64,000 bases of DNA, taken from the NCBI GenBank assembly GCA_964414415.1, contig CAYPWJ010000003.1:1-64000 (forward strand), written 5' to 3'. Positions 17,752 to 24,769 of the stretch are shown in pieces. This DNA is from CAZESS01 sp964414415 (GTDB lineage: Archaea; Thermoplasmatota; E2; UBA202; DSCA01). The notes beneath the pieces are model-generated. The model made no database searches. It worked only from the letters and a program-made list of their open reading frames with translations, and had not been told where the DNA came from. The position numbers were made by a program, and so were the translations under genes. The number at the start of each line of letters is the position of its first letter. Position 1 is the stretch's first letter.

Positions 17752-18727
17752 TTTTTTCCTCCTCTTGTTGTTTGATCATGTCTATTATTTCTGTGGTAAA
17801 TGATTCGATTTCGTTTTGTGGCACGATTGCTCCCAGGACGTGCTGTTTGCCGCCAGCGACGTAGCCTCGTTGTTTTGCCTGCTCGATGAGCGGCCGGCAG
17901 TCACGGCCCCGGACGTAGAGCTGGCATCGCTCGTCAAAAAAGCTGCAGTTGACGACCATGACGTAGCTGTCGCCGTCCCACAGCTGGCGCGTGACGGTCG
18001 ATATGATGTTGTAGGGGGTGTCGATGTGCTTCACCTCGAGCGGTCCCCGCCGCTCCGCCGGCTGCTCTACCGCCGCCTGGATTTCCTGGTCGATGCTCTC
18101 CAGCTTTTGTGTCCATACCTCGTTCTGGAGGATAAAGCTCGCCGGGTCGTCCGCCCGGGCGACATCGACGACTGCTTGTTGTACGGCGGCCCTGTCGCCA
18201 GTCTTGTAGTTGGCGTCGATGAGCCGGGTCATCCGGTGGAGCTTCTTGAATGTGACGTCATGCTGCTGCATGAATGAATCGACGCGACGGTAGAAGGGAA
18301 TGTTTTTGAGGCGCTCCTCCCAATCGCCGACGGCACCCAGCATCGCCAGGAGGTCGTCCTGTCTGTCGAGTGCCTCGGCGACGACGACCGACGCCGAGGG
18401 ATATACTTCCTCGCTTTCGCCGGCCAGGATGGGGTTGTGGTATGTGACGCCGGGGACTTCCTCGGTGACGTGGTGGTCATACACCGTCACGTCGGTCATG
18501 GCGGCCAGGGTTTGCAGGCTTTCGGCGTGCAGGGCGAGGTCGACGAGCACGATGTCGTCGTAGTCGTGTTCCTTGATGTCCTGGATCTCTTCCTCGGTGA
18601 GCGCGTAGTTGCCGATGGATGGCGTGCGGACGTCTTCGCTGCCTGTGTAGAGCATCGCCGCGGAGCAGATGCCGTCGGTGTCCCAGTGATGGAGGAGCAA
18701 TCGCGATGCCATTGGATCACGAGACAA
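17744..18727 (-). CDS. DHH-family phosphoesterase, candidate PAP phosphatase
   Basis: A 327-residue DHH/DHHA1 phosphoesterase. Metal-binding motifs are intact: HHWDTDGICSA (motif I) at about 12-22, VLVDLALH (motif II), YDHHVTEEVPG (the DHH motif) and, near the C-terminus, AGGKQHVLGA (the DHHA1 glycine-rich substrate loop). DHH enzymes of the NrnA type degrade short RNA and also hydrolyse 3'-phosphoadenosine 5'-phosphate (PAP) to AMP. The gene overlaps ATP sulfurylase by 11 nt upstream and APS kinase by 8 nt downstream. That strongly suggests it removes PAP, the inhibitory by-product of PAPS-dependent sulfation. The family is clear; the PAP role is inference from context. Confidence 0.88.
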   Translation of the reverse strand: MSRDPMASRLLLHHWDTDGICSAAMLYTGSEDVRTPSIGNYALTEEEIQDIKEHDYDDIVLVDLALHAESLQTLAAMTDVTVYDHHVTEEVPGVTYHNPILAGESEEVYPSASVVVAEALDRQDDLLAMLGAVGDWEERLKNIPFYRRVDSFMQQHDVTFKKLHRMTRLIDANYKTGDRAAVQQAVVDVARADDPASFILQNEVWTQKLESIDQEIQAAVEQPAERRGPLEVKHIDTPYNIISTVTRQLWDGDSYVMVVNCSFFDERCQLYVRGRDCRPLIEQAKQRGYVAGGKQHVLGAIVPQNEIESFTTEIIDMIKQQEEEKND

Positions 18728-19841
18728 AGGGATCGTCGAACTGCAGGATGGTGTCCGCTACCTCTTTCCGCATGATGTCCTCCGACGGCCGCTCGCCGTT
18801 GCGGAGCAGCTTCCGTATCTTGGTGCCGCTGAACATGACGTGATGCTCGGAGCCGTGGGGACATATCTTGTCGTTGACGACGCGGTCGCATTTCGTGCAC
18901 CGGGAGAACGAGCGGAAGAACATCGGCGTGATGCCCAGGTCGGGGAACTCCTCGAATATGTCGTGCGCGTCGTAGGGGCCATAGTAGTCGTCGACGCCTG
19001 CATGGTCCCTGCCGACGATGAAATGGGTGCAGCCGAAGTTTTTCCGCATGATGGCGTGGTGGACCGCCTCCCGCGGACCGGCATACTTCATCGAGGTGCG
19101 CAGCACTGACATCACCGAGCGCTTCCGCAAGTAGTAATGCTGCATGAGTGCCTCGTAGGCCTTGAGGATGACCTCGTCTTTGAAGTCACCGGGTTTTTTC
19201 TTGCCGAGGATTGGGTTGATGAAGATACCGTCGACGAAGGTCAGCGCCGCCTTCTGCACGTATTCGTGGCCGAGATGCGGCGGGTTGCGGGTCTGGAACG
19301 CCACGATTTCCCGCCAGCCTTTTTCCTTGAAGAGCACCCGTGTCTCCATCGGTGTGAGGTTGTAGTCGTCGAAGGCGCGCGGTGTGCTGTCGAGCAGCGT
19401 GACGGGTCCGCCGACGAAGGTGTCGCCCATGCCGTTGACCGTTCGGACGCCTGGATGTTCCTCGTCGGTCGTGGTGTAGATGTTTTTTGCCAGCGTTTGT
19501 TTGTCGTATGTATATATCTCTTTGACGTCGAGCAACGCTTTGACGCCTGTCTCGTCGTTGGTGAGCATCACCGTGTCGCCCTCGTCGATGTCGGCGGTGT
19601 CGATGTCCAGCATGATGGGAATCGTCCACGGGACGTCGTTCGCCAGTCGCTTGTGATGGACGACGCTGTTCAGGTCGTCGCGGCAGAGGAAGCCGGTTAG
19701 CGGCGAGAACACGCCGTTGGCGATGTTGAGGATGTCCTCGGCGGTGTTGGTGTCAACGGTAAATGCGGGAAGCTCGCTGGCGCCTGCTGGCTCCTTTGAT
19801 GCATGGCGGTTTATGAGGGTCCCGCCGTGTGGCTGTGGCAT
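18717..19841 (-). CDS. sat: sulfate adenylyltransferase (ATP sulfurylase)
   Basis: A 374-residue homo-oligomeric-type ATP sulfurylase, which makes APS and pyrophosphate from ATP and sulfate. Active-site signatures are present: FQTRNPPHLGHE (QxRNP plus HxxH) at about 189-200, and GRDHAGVDDYYGPYDA. A cysteine-containing segment (CTKCDRVVNDKICPHG) near 290-305 matches the zinc-binding insertion of archaeal and thermophilic enzymes. It starts 10 nt after the RHH gene and overlaps the DHH gene. The setting (APS kinase and sulfotransferase, no APS reductase in view) points to PAPS synthesis rather than dissimilatory sulfate reduction. Confidence 0.96.
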   Translation of the reverse strand: MPQPHGGTLINRHASKEPAGASELPAFTVDTNTAEDILNIANGVFSPLTGFLCRDDLNSVVHHKRLANDVPWTIPIMLDIDTADIDEGDTVMLTNDETGVKALLDVKEIYTYDKQTLAKNIYTTTDEEHPGVRTVNGMGDTFVGGPVTLLDSTPRAFDDYNLTPMETRVLFKEKGWREIVAFQTRNPPHLGHEYVQKAALTFVDGIFINPILGKKKPGDFKDEVILKAYEALMQHYYLRKRSVMSVLRTSMKYAGPREAVHHAIMRKNFGCTHFIVGRDHAGVDDYYGPYDAHDIFEEFPDLGITPMFFRSFSRCTKCDRVVNDKICPHGSEHHVMFSGTKIRKLLRNGERPSEDIMRKEVADTILQFDDPFVS

Positions 19842-19851
19842 CGTTACTCCC

Positions 19852-20073
19852 TCAATCGAGGTAGCCGAGCGCCCGCAGGCGCTCCTTGACTTTTTCTTCG
19901 TCTTCTTCGCTGAATGCTTCGTCCTCTTCCTCGTCCATGTTGGCGATGACCTCGCGGAGGACGTAGGCCACGTAGCTGGACACCGAGTTGAAGCCGGTGC
20001 CCTCGATGCGCTCCTTGATTTTTTTGACCAGCGGCTTCGGCAGGGAAACCGTGGTGTATTTGGTTTCGTTCAT
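19852..20073 (-). CDS. ribbon-helix-helix regulator at the head of the sulfation operon
   Basis: A 73-residue protein. The first half, YTTVSLPKPLVKKIKERI followed by SVSSYVAYVLREVI, is the strand-helix-helix pattern of CopG/MetJ-type DNA-binding proteins. The second half is an acidic helix (DEEEDEAFSEEDEEK) ending in RLRALGYLD. It is the first gene of the operon and lies 10 nt before sat, so autoregulation and control of sulfate activation are plausible. A GGTGAC ribosome site lies just before the ATG. Confidence 0.8.
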   Translation of the reverse strand: MNETKYTTVSLPKPLVKKIKERIEGTGFNSVSSYVAYVLREVIANMDEEEDEAFSEEDEEKVKERLRALGYLD

Positions 20074-20087
20074 GCTGTCACCGACGC

Positions 20088-20112
20088 TGTAATTAAATAT
20101 TATTATAAAAGC
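20088..20112 (-). promoter_or_regulatory. AT-rich promoter of the sulfate-activation operon
   Basis: On the minus strand the sequence CTTTTATAATAATATTTAAT lies about 20-40 nt before the RHH start and is the only strong TATA region ahead of RHH-sat-DHH-cysC-sulfotransferase. Its AT-rich core is nearly self-complementary, as might suit binding of a dimeric RHH protein; that binding is inference. Confidence 0.5.
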
Positions 20113-20214
20113 CTTGCGGCCGGCGGCACAGCCACCTGATCACGCAACTGATCCTCAATCCCCCGCCACTGCACCCCGGCACACCCGGCGAGCTGCTGTA
20201 GCCTCTCCCCGCCG

Positions 20215-21690
20215 TCACCGATAGCCACCGATGCGGAGGGAGGGGTCACCCAGCAGAATCCATTCCTGCGCCGTCTTGGCGTCGATGGCCGTTGCACTGT
20301 CAACACTCGCATCCCAGTCAACCGGATAGGTATCCAGATAATCAGCGATGACGTTGCTCCAGATATCACCGAGCACCTCGGTGCCTTCCATCCCGTACTC
20401 GTGGAAGAAATGCGTATCCAGCCATTCAGACGCCTCACCGGTCACGCGGCTGGCCATCCACTTGTCCTCCTTAGTGTAGCCCAGCGCCGAGTACCCCAGC
20501 GTCGCGATGGAGCCACCACCGACCGTCCGGGTCAGCCACCAGCTCCAGCACTCAGGCCCGGTCTCACCCTTATAAAGATACTCATACCAGGTGTTAAACC
20601 CCTCGTATATCTTCAGGGCGTTGAGCACCGATATGTTGAACTGGCTGTTGTGACAGCCGCCCACCACGCAGACCGGCAGCATGTCCTCGTTGTCAAGCTT
20701 CCGCATCTGCCAGATATCGAGCCCGTCTACCCAGGTGTCGGCGTCACGCGGCGGATGGGTCGCCCAGGTCATCGGGCTGCCGTGCCCATCAAAGAAAAGG
20801 AAGCCGCATCCCTGGCTGACCGCCGAAATGACGTCCTCCGGCCCGGTCAACGTGCCGTCCGACGTCCACAGCTTCACGTAGTCAAAACCGGGCATCCAGT
20901 TCATCGCCCGCTGCGTCCCCATCTCGCCCTCTATCTGATCGCTCCAGTTAGCATTCGGGTTATCCGGGTACGTGTCGCCGGCGATACACACCATCCGGTC
21001 GAACCAGTCGGCGCCATAGGCGGTGTCCTCGTAGGTGATAATCTTGTCGACCACGACGTTGACCTCCCACTCCGCCCGGCAGGCCAGCCGGCCGACCGCC
21101 ACGTCAGGATACAGGTCGAGCGGTGCATCCTCCGCCTCGTCGCCAATCCATTCAGCATAGACGCCATCATCATCGGTGTCCCAGCTCTGGAACTCGCCCC
21201 CGCTGCCATAGATATCAGCAAAATAGAGATCGCTCAAAAACGAGCGCTCCCAGCCGCTGCTCACCCCGCAGTGGGAATACCGGACGGGGCACCACCACTG
21301 CTCCTGCAGCAGACCGCCACGCCGACCGCCGACCAGCATCACGTAGCTGACACCCCAGTCATCGAGCGCGTTCTTGATAAAGTACTTGAGCTGCTCCGCA
21401 CTGTCACGTCCCTTCACCTCGAAATACGTTCCCCCATATATCTCACCCAGTGACACCAGCTGCGTCGCCACGCCATGCCGCTCCTTGTGCTCCACGAGCC
21501 GCTGCAGGCTATCCGTCCACCGCCCCGGCGAGACCACCAGCAGGTCATAGGTATCCGCCGCTGCAGGCGACGTCGAGGACGACACGGCTGCCGGCTGCCG
21601 GCTGCCCTCCAGATGACCATGCAGCGCCGTCAGCGGCACAGCGACCACCACCGCCGTCATCACGACGCTAAACAGAACACTCCGTCGCAT
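20215..21690 (-). CDS. second secreted C25 (gingipain-like) peptidase
   Basis: About 491 residues with a signal segment (VLFSVVMTAVVVAVPLTAL) and a very short pro-region compared with the C25 protein at 3317-5224. Clan CD catalytic residues are visible: the His in FFDGHGSPMTW (about 303) and the Cys in VCVVGGCHNSQFN (about 346). The protein ends in LLGDPSLRIGGYR, the same ending as its paralogue. The frame opens with GTG at 21708, but the ATG at 21690 is preferred. The TATA box TTTTTATAG lies at 21711-21720, so transcription should start close to that ATG (leaderless). The lack of a long propeptide suggests a different activation route from the paralogue. Confidence 0.88.
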   Translation of the reverse strand: MRRSVLFSVVMTAVVVAVPLTALHGHLEGSRQPAAVSSSTSPAAADTYDLLVVSPGRWTDSLQRLVEHKERHGVATQLVSLGEIYGGTYFEVKGRDSAEQLKYFIKNALDDWGVSYVMLVGGRRGGLLQEQWWCPVRYSHCGVSSGWERSFLSDLYFADIYGSGGEFQSWDTDDDGVYAEWIGDEAEDAPLDLYPDVAVGRLACRAEWEVNVVVDKIITYEDTAYGADWFDRMVCIAGDTYPDNPNANWSDQIEGEMGTQRAMNWMPGFDYVKLWTSDGTLTGPEDVISAVSQGCGFLFFDGHGSPMTWATHPPRDADTWVDGLDIWQMRKLDNEDMLPVCVVGGCHNSQFNISVLNALKIYEGFNTWYEYLYKGETGPECWSWWLTRTVGGGSIATLGYSALGYTKEDKWMASRVTGEASEWLDTHFFHEYGMEGTEVLGDIWSNVIADYLDTYPVDWDASVDSATAIDAKTAQEWILLGDPSLRIGGYR

Positions 21691-21804
21691 GTTTTCCCAT
21701 ATCGACACAGGCTATAAAAAGATATCCGGCCGTGGGATGCGTCTGCCGTGCAATGAAGCCGAAATGAAGAAAATTTATTATAGCGCAGGTCAATCCTGCC
21801 CTGC

Positions 21805-22629
21805 ATGGACAACGCATCGCCGATGTACCTGTTCAGGCCGGTCACCAGCCTGATAGCGTCCCTGTCGGTGCTCATCGGTTCCATCATCGGCGTCGGCAGC
21901 ACCCTCGTGCCCTACCTGACAGAGATGCTGCTCGCCGTCGCCGCTGCCTTCCTGTTCAGCGCCGGCGGATTCGCGCTCAACGACTACCTTGATAGAGACA
22001 TCGACAGGGTAAATCATCCCCGGCGGCCCATCCCTGCGGGCACCATTTCGCCGCAGAACGCCCTCCGCACCGCCATCCTCCTGCTGGCGGCTGGCATCCT
22101 CGTCGCCGTCGGCATCAACTGGCAGGCTCTCGTTATCATCATGGCCGCGACCGTCGTGGCCGTCCTCTATGAAACGACGCTGAAGTATCGAGGCGTTGCC
22201 GGCAACCTCTCGATAAGTACGCTTGCTGCCTTGACGTTCCTGTTTGGCGGAGCCGCCGTCGACAAATTGATATCGCCCTTCTTTGCATCAGCCGTGGCCT
22301 TCCTGTTCATCCTGGGCAGAGAGATCATCATGGACGTGGAGGACATGGAGGGCGACACCGACCGCGTGACGCTGCCCCGGCGCATCGGCGCACCAAGTGC
22401 GACGGTGGTCGCTGCAATGCTCATTCTGGCGGCCGTGGGCATCAGTGTGCTTCCCTATCACCCGCTTGCATTGTTCGGCCTCGCCTATCTCCCGGTGGTG
22501 CTGGTAGCCGATGCAGTGTTCGTGTACGCACTCTTGATGGTGAAGAGACGCATCGAGATGGTGCGGGACATCACAAAGGCGGGCATATTCATCGCTCTCC
22601 TTGCGTTCGTTGTCGGCGCGGTCACGTGA
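21805..22629 (+). CDS. ubiA: UbiA-family prenyltransferase, probable DGGGP synthase
   Basis: A 274-residue integral membrane protein with about 8-9 helices. Both Asp-rich motifs of the UbiA family are present: NDYLDRDIDRVNHPRRPI and DVEDMEGDTDRVTLPRRIG. In archaea this subgroup usually adds the second geranylgeranyl chain to geranylgeranylglyceryl phosphate, an essential step in ether-lipid synthesis. A TATA-like TTTATTATAG at 21774-21783 lies about 25 nt before the ATG. It is divergent from the second C25 peptidase. Confidence 0.87.
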   Translation: MDNASPMYLFRPVTSLIASLSVLIGSIIGVGSTLVPYLTEMLLAVAAAFLFSAGGFALNDYLDRDIDRVNHPRRPIPAGTISPQNALRTAILLLAAGILVAVGINWQALVIIMAATVVAVLYETTLKYRGVAGNLSISTLAALTFLFGGAAVDKLISPFFASAVAFLFILGREIIMDVEDMEGDTDRVTLPRRIGAPSATVVAAMLILAAVGISVLPYHPLALFGLAYLPVVLVADAVFVYALLMVKRRIEMVRDITKAGIFIALLAFVVGAVT

Positions 22630-22729
22630 TCCCCCGGCGCGAGCTCTTCGCTCTCCAGAGAACAGGCGGCAGTGCGGCTGCCAAAAATAGTGAAAGACAT
22701 ATAAAGTATAAGGTGTTATAGTGGGGCAC

Positions 22730-23392
22730 ATGGCCGGCGAAAATATTATCCTGAATCCCAATGAGCCTCGCCACGAGTTCATGATTTACAAGGATAAAGC
22801 CCGGAGTGTCATTCTCAAGACCATCGAAGGAACGAGCGAATGCTTCTGGATACTGGGACAAACAGGCATCGGCAAAACGACGTTCCTCCAGTGGCTCGAG
22901 GAGTTCAGCCCGCTCTACAAGATCGAGCCCATCATGATACACGGCGGTGAGAATCTCACGCTCGAGGAAATGAAGAGCGAGGTTGAAGAGGCCATCCGCC
23001 CGTCATTTTTTTCACGTGTGTTCCTCAGGAAAAATGTCATCGACCGGCCCGTGCTGCTGCTGATAGACGAGGCCGAGTACATCAAGGACGAAAAAGTCTT
23101 TGAATACATCATCAGCAAACTAGACGACCCTGAGCTCCGCCTCTCGGTGGTGCTTGCCTCAGTCGACGTCGTGGATGACATCGTCGAAACGCATCTGAAG
23201 GGACGAGACATCGAAAAAATCCGCCTGACCATGCCCACCACCGACCAGGTGCTCGACATGACGAAACGACGCATCGAGGCAGCCGGCGGCGAAGGCTACC
23301 GTCCATTCGGGAAACAGATGGTGCAGGACATCGTTGAGGCATCGACCACCATCAGGGACGTCCTCATCAAGCTTGAAGAAGCGTCAAGGTGA
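22730..23392 (+). CDS. AAA-type ATPase
   Basis: About 220 residues. Walker A is GQTGIGKTT and Walker B is VLLLIDEAEYI. The remaining architecture (sensor-like LRLSVVLASVDVV, then a C-terminal helical lid) resembles Orc1/Cdc6- or ExeA-like AAA ATPases without a DNA-binding wing. Either the GTG at 22721 (AGGTG 5 nt upstream) or the ATG at 22730 could start it. The TATA box ATATAAAGTATA at 22700-22711 favours the ATG. It is followed after 4 nt by a response regulator whose ribosome site overlaps this stop codon, so the two are probably a functional pair. The target process is unknown. Confidence 0.75.
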   Translation: MAGENIILNPNEPRHEFMIYKDKARSVILKTIEGTSECFWILGQTGIGKTTFLQWLEEFSPLYKIEPIMIHGGENLTLEEMKSEVEEAIRPSFFSRVFLRKNVIDRPVLLLIDEAEYIKDEKVFEYIISKLDDPELRLSVVLASVDVVDDIVETHLKGRDIEKIRLTMPTTDQVLDMTKRRIEAAGGEGYRPFGKQMVQDIVEASTTIRDVLIKLEEASR

Positions 23393-23396
23393 AAAC

Positions 23397-24020
23397 ATGG
23401 ATGAAAAAATAATGGTTGTCGACGATGAGTATGAGGTCGCAGACATCGTCAAGAAAATGCTCGAGTCAGAGGGATACGACGTCGTCGTCGCCAACAGCGG
23501 CGACGAATGCCTCGAAAAACTCGAGGGGGTCACGCCCGATCTCATCCTGCTCGACATCATGATGCCGGGCATGGACGGATGGGAGACCCTCAAGCACATA
23601 AAGACAGACGAGGACACCAAGGACATCCCCGTTTCAATGCTCACCGCCCTGCCCCTCACCCCTGACGATACGAAGGACAAGCCTCTGGACAGCATCGAGA
23701 ACTACATCGTCAAACCGTTCACCAAGAAGGTCCTCCTCCACAAAGTCCACGACATCCTCGAGCGAAAAAAAGAAATCAACGAGATGTACGAAAAAATAAA
23801 AGACGAGGTCGGGACCGAGGAAGCAGAGGAATACAGGCGTCTCTCGCTGGCCGTCAACCGCCAGCGCCGCCTCGTCGGCGTCATCGTCGACTCGACCGTC
23901 AGCGAACTCAAGGACTCGGTCAAAAACCTGCTGGTAAGCCAGAAGCGGATGATAGAGATGATGAAGAAAAAAATAGAGGACATCGAGCGACAGGTGGCGG
24001 AGGAATCAGGCGACAGCTGA
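23397..24020 (+). CDS. receiver-domain protein with C-terminal coiled coil
   Basis: A 207-residue protein. A receiver domain occupies about 1-120 (MVVDDEYEVADIV, phospho-Asp in LILLDIMMPGMDGWE, Lys in IVKPFTKK). It is followed by a long charged helical segment (about 125-207) with heptad character, rich in K/E/R and ending in KKKIEDIERQVAEE. There is no recognisable DNA-binding output domain, so signalling probably goes through protein contacts. The AGGTGA ribosome site overlaps the stop of the AAA ATPase gene 4 nt upstream, making that ATPase the likely partner. No histidine kinase gene is adjacent. Its 3' end overlaps the convergent prepilin peptidase by 15 nt. Confidence 0.85.
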   Translation: MDEKIMVVDDEYEVADIVKKMLESEGYDVVVANSGDECLEKLEGVTPDLILLDIMMPGMDGWETLKHIKTDEDTKDIPVSMLTALPLTPDDTKDKPLDSIENYIVKPFTKKVLLHKVHDILERKKEINEMYEKIKDEVGTEEAEEYRRLSLAVNRQRRLVGVIVDSTVSELKDSVKNLLVSQKRMIEMMKKKIEDIERQVAEESGDS

Positions 24021-24716
24021 TGCGACGCCACAGATGATGCTCCCCAGGGTAAACGAGGCGGCATAGCCCGCCGTCAGGGGAACAAGAAACGGGACCTTGG
24101 GCGTCACCCATATCCGCTCGTTGCCAAACACCGCCGGGTCGACATCCCGCTCCGGCAGCATACTTTTTGTACGGCGCCCGTCCTCGACGGACTCCATCGG
24201 CCAGACGTGACGGCCGGGGATGTCGCTGGCCCGCATCCGATACCCGACGAGACAATATGGAAATACAAGTTCTCCCCGCATTGCATTGCGAGCACATAAC
24301 GCGATCGGGATGGCCAGATAGAGCAGCCCTGCATTGATAAAAACAGTCAATGGAAACGGAATGATCTGCACTCTCCACGTCCAGAGCGGCAGGCTGACTA
24401 CCGAGACATCGATCTGTGGAACCAGCGGCACCAGCAGCGATATCGCGAGAAGAGCCTTTGCATCGGCTCCCCCCATGCCCGCCAGGAGGACGCCGAAGAC
24501 GATGGGTAGCATCAGCAGCACCGACATGAGCACGGCTATCTGCTGTTCACGTGAGTACCCCGACACGATGAGCAGCATGACGCCGGCGGCGCCCATGACG
24601 AGCCACAGCTCGTTCCGCGCCTCACGGTACTTGAGATCCGTGTAGGAGGCAGCCAGCAGCACGGCCATGCCGACGGCGAAGCGGAGGACATCGAGCATGA
24701 CGGCTAAATCATGCAC
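24006..24716 (-). CDS. archaeal type III prepilin/prearchaellin peptidase
   Basis: A 236-residue membrane protein of the A24 aspartic peptidase family (FlaK/PibD/EppA type), which cleaves class III signal peptides of archaellins and pilins. The two catalytic aspartates are visible: Asp27 in SYTDLKYREARNELW and Asp85 in GMGGADAKALL (the GxGD-type motif). Several transmembrane helices surround them, with a soluble insertion at about 140-205 and a final hydrophobic pair. No pilin gene is present in the window. It converges on the response regulator gene and overlaps it by 15 nt. Confidence 0.85.
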   Translation of the reverse strand: MHDLAVMLDVLRFAVGMAVLLAASYTDLKYREARNELWLVMGAAGVMLLIVSGYSREQQIAVLMSVLLMLPIVFGVLLAGMGGADAKALLAISLLVPLVPQIDVSVVSLPLWTWRVQIIPFPLTVFINAGLLYLAIPIALCARNAMRGELVFPYCLVGYRMRASDIPGRHVWPMESVEDGRRTKSMLPERDVDPAVFGNERIWVTPKVPFLVPLTAGYAASFTLGSIICGVASAVA

Positions 24717-24769
24717 CGGATATAACTATATCGCTTTGTCGCTCTGGCACTCTCTCCTGCCGGTCCGCG

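Noticed and set aside
18717..19841. Dissimilatory sulfate reduction as the purpose of ATP sulfurylase
   Set aside because: No APS reductase or sulfite reductase genes are in view, while APS kinase and a sulfotransferase are in the same operon.
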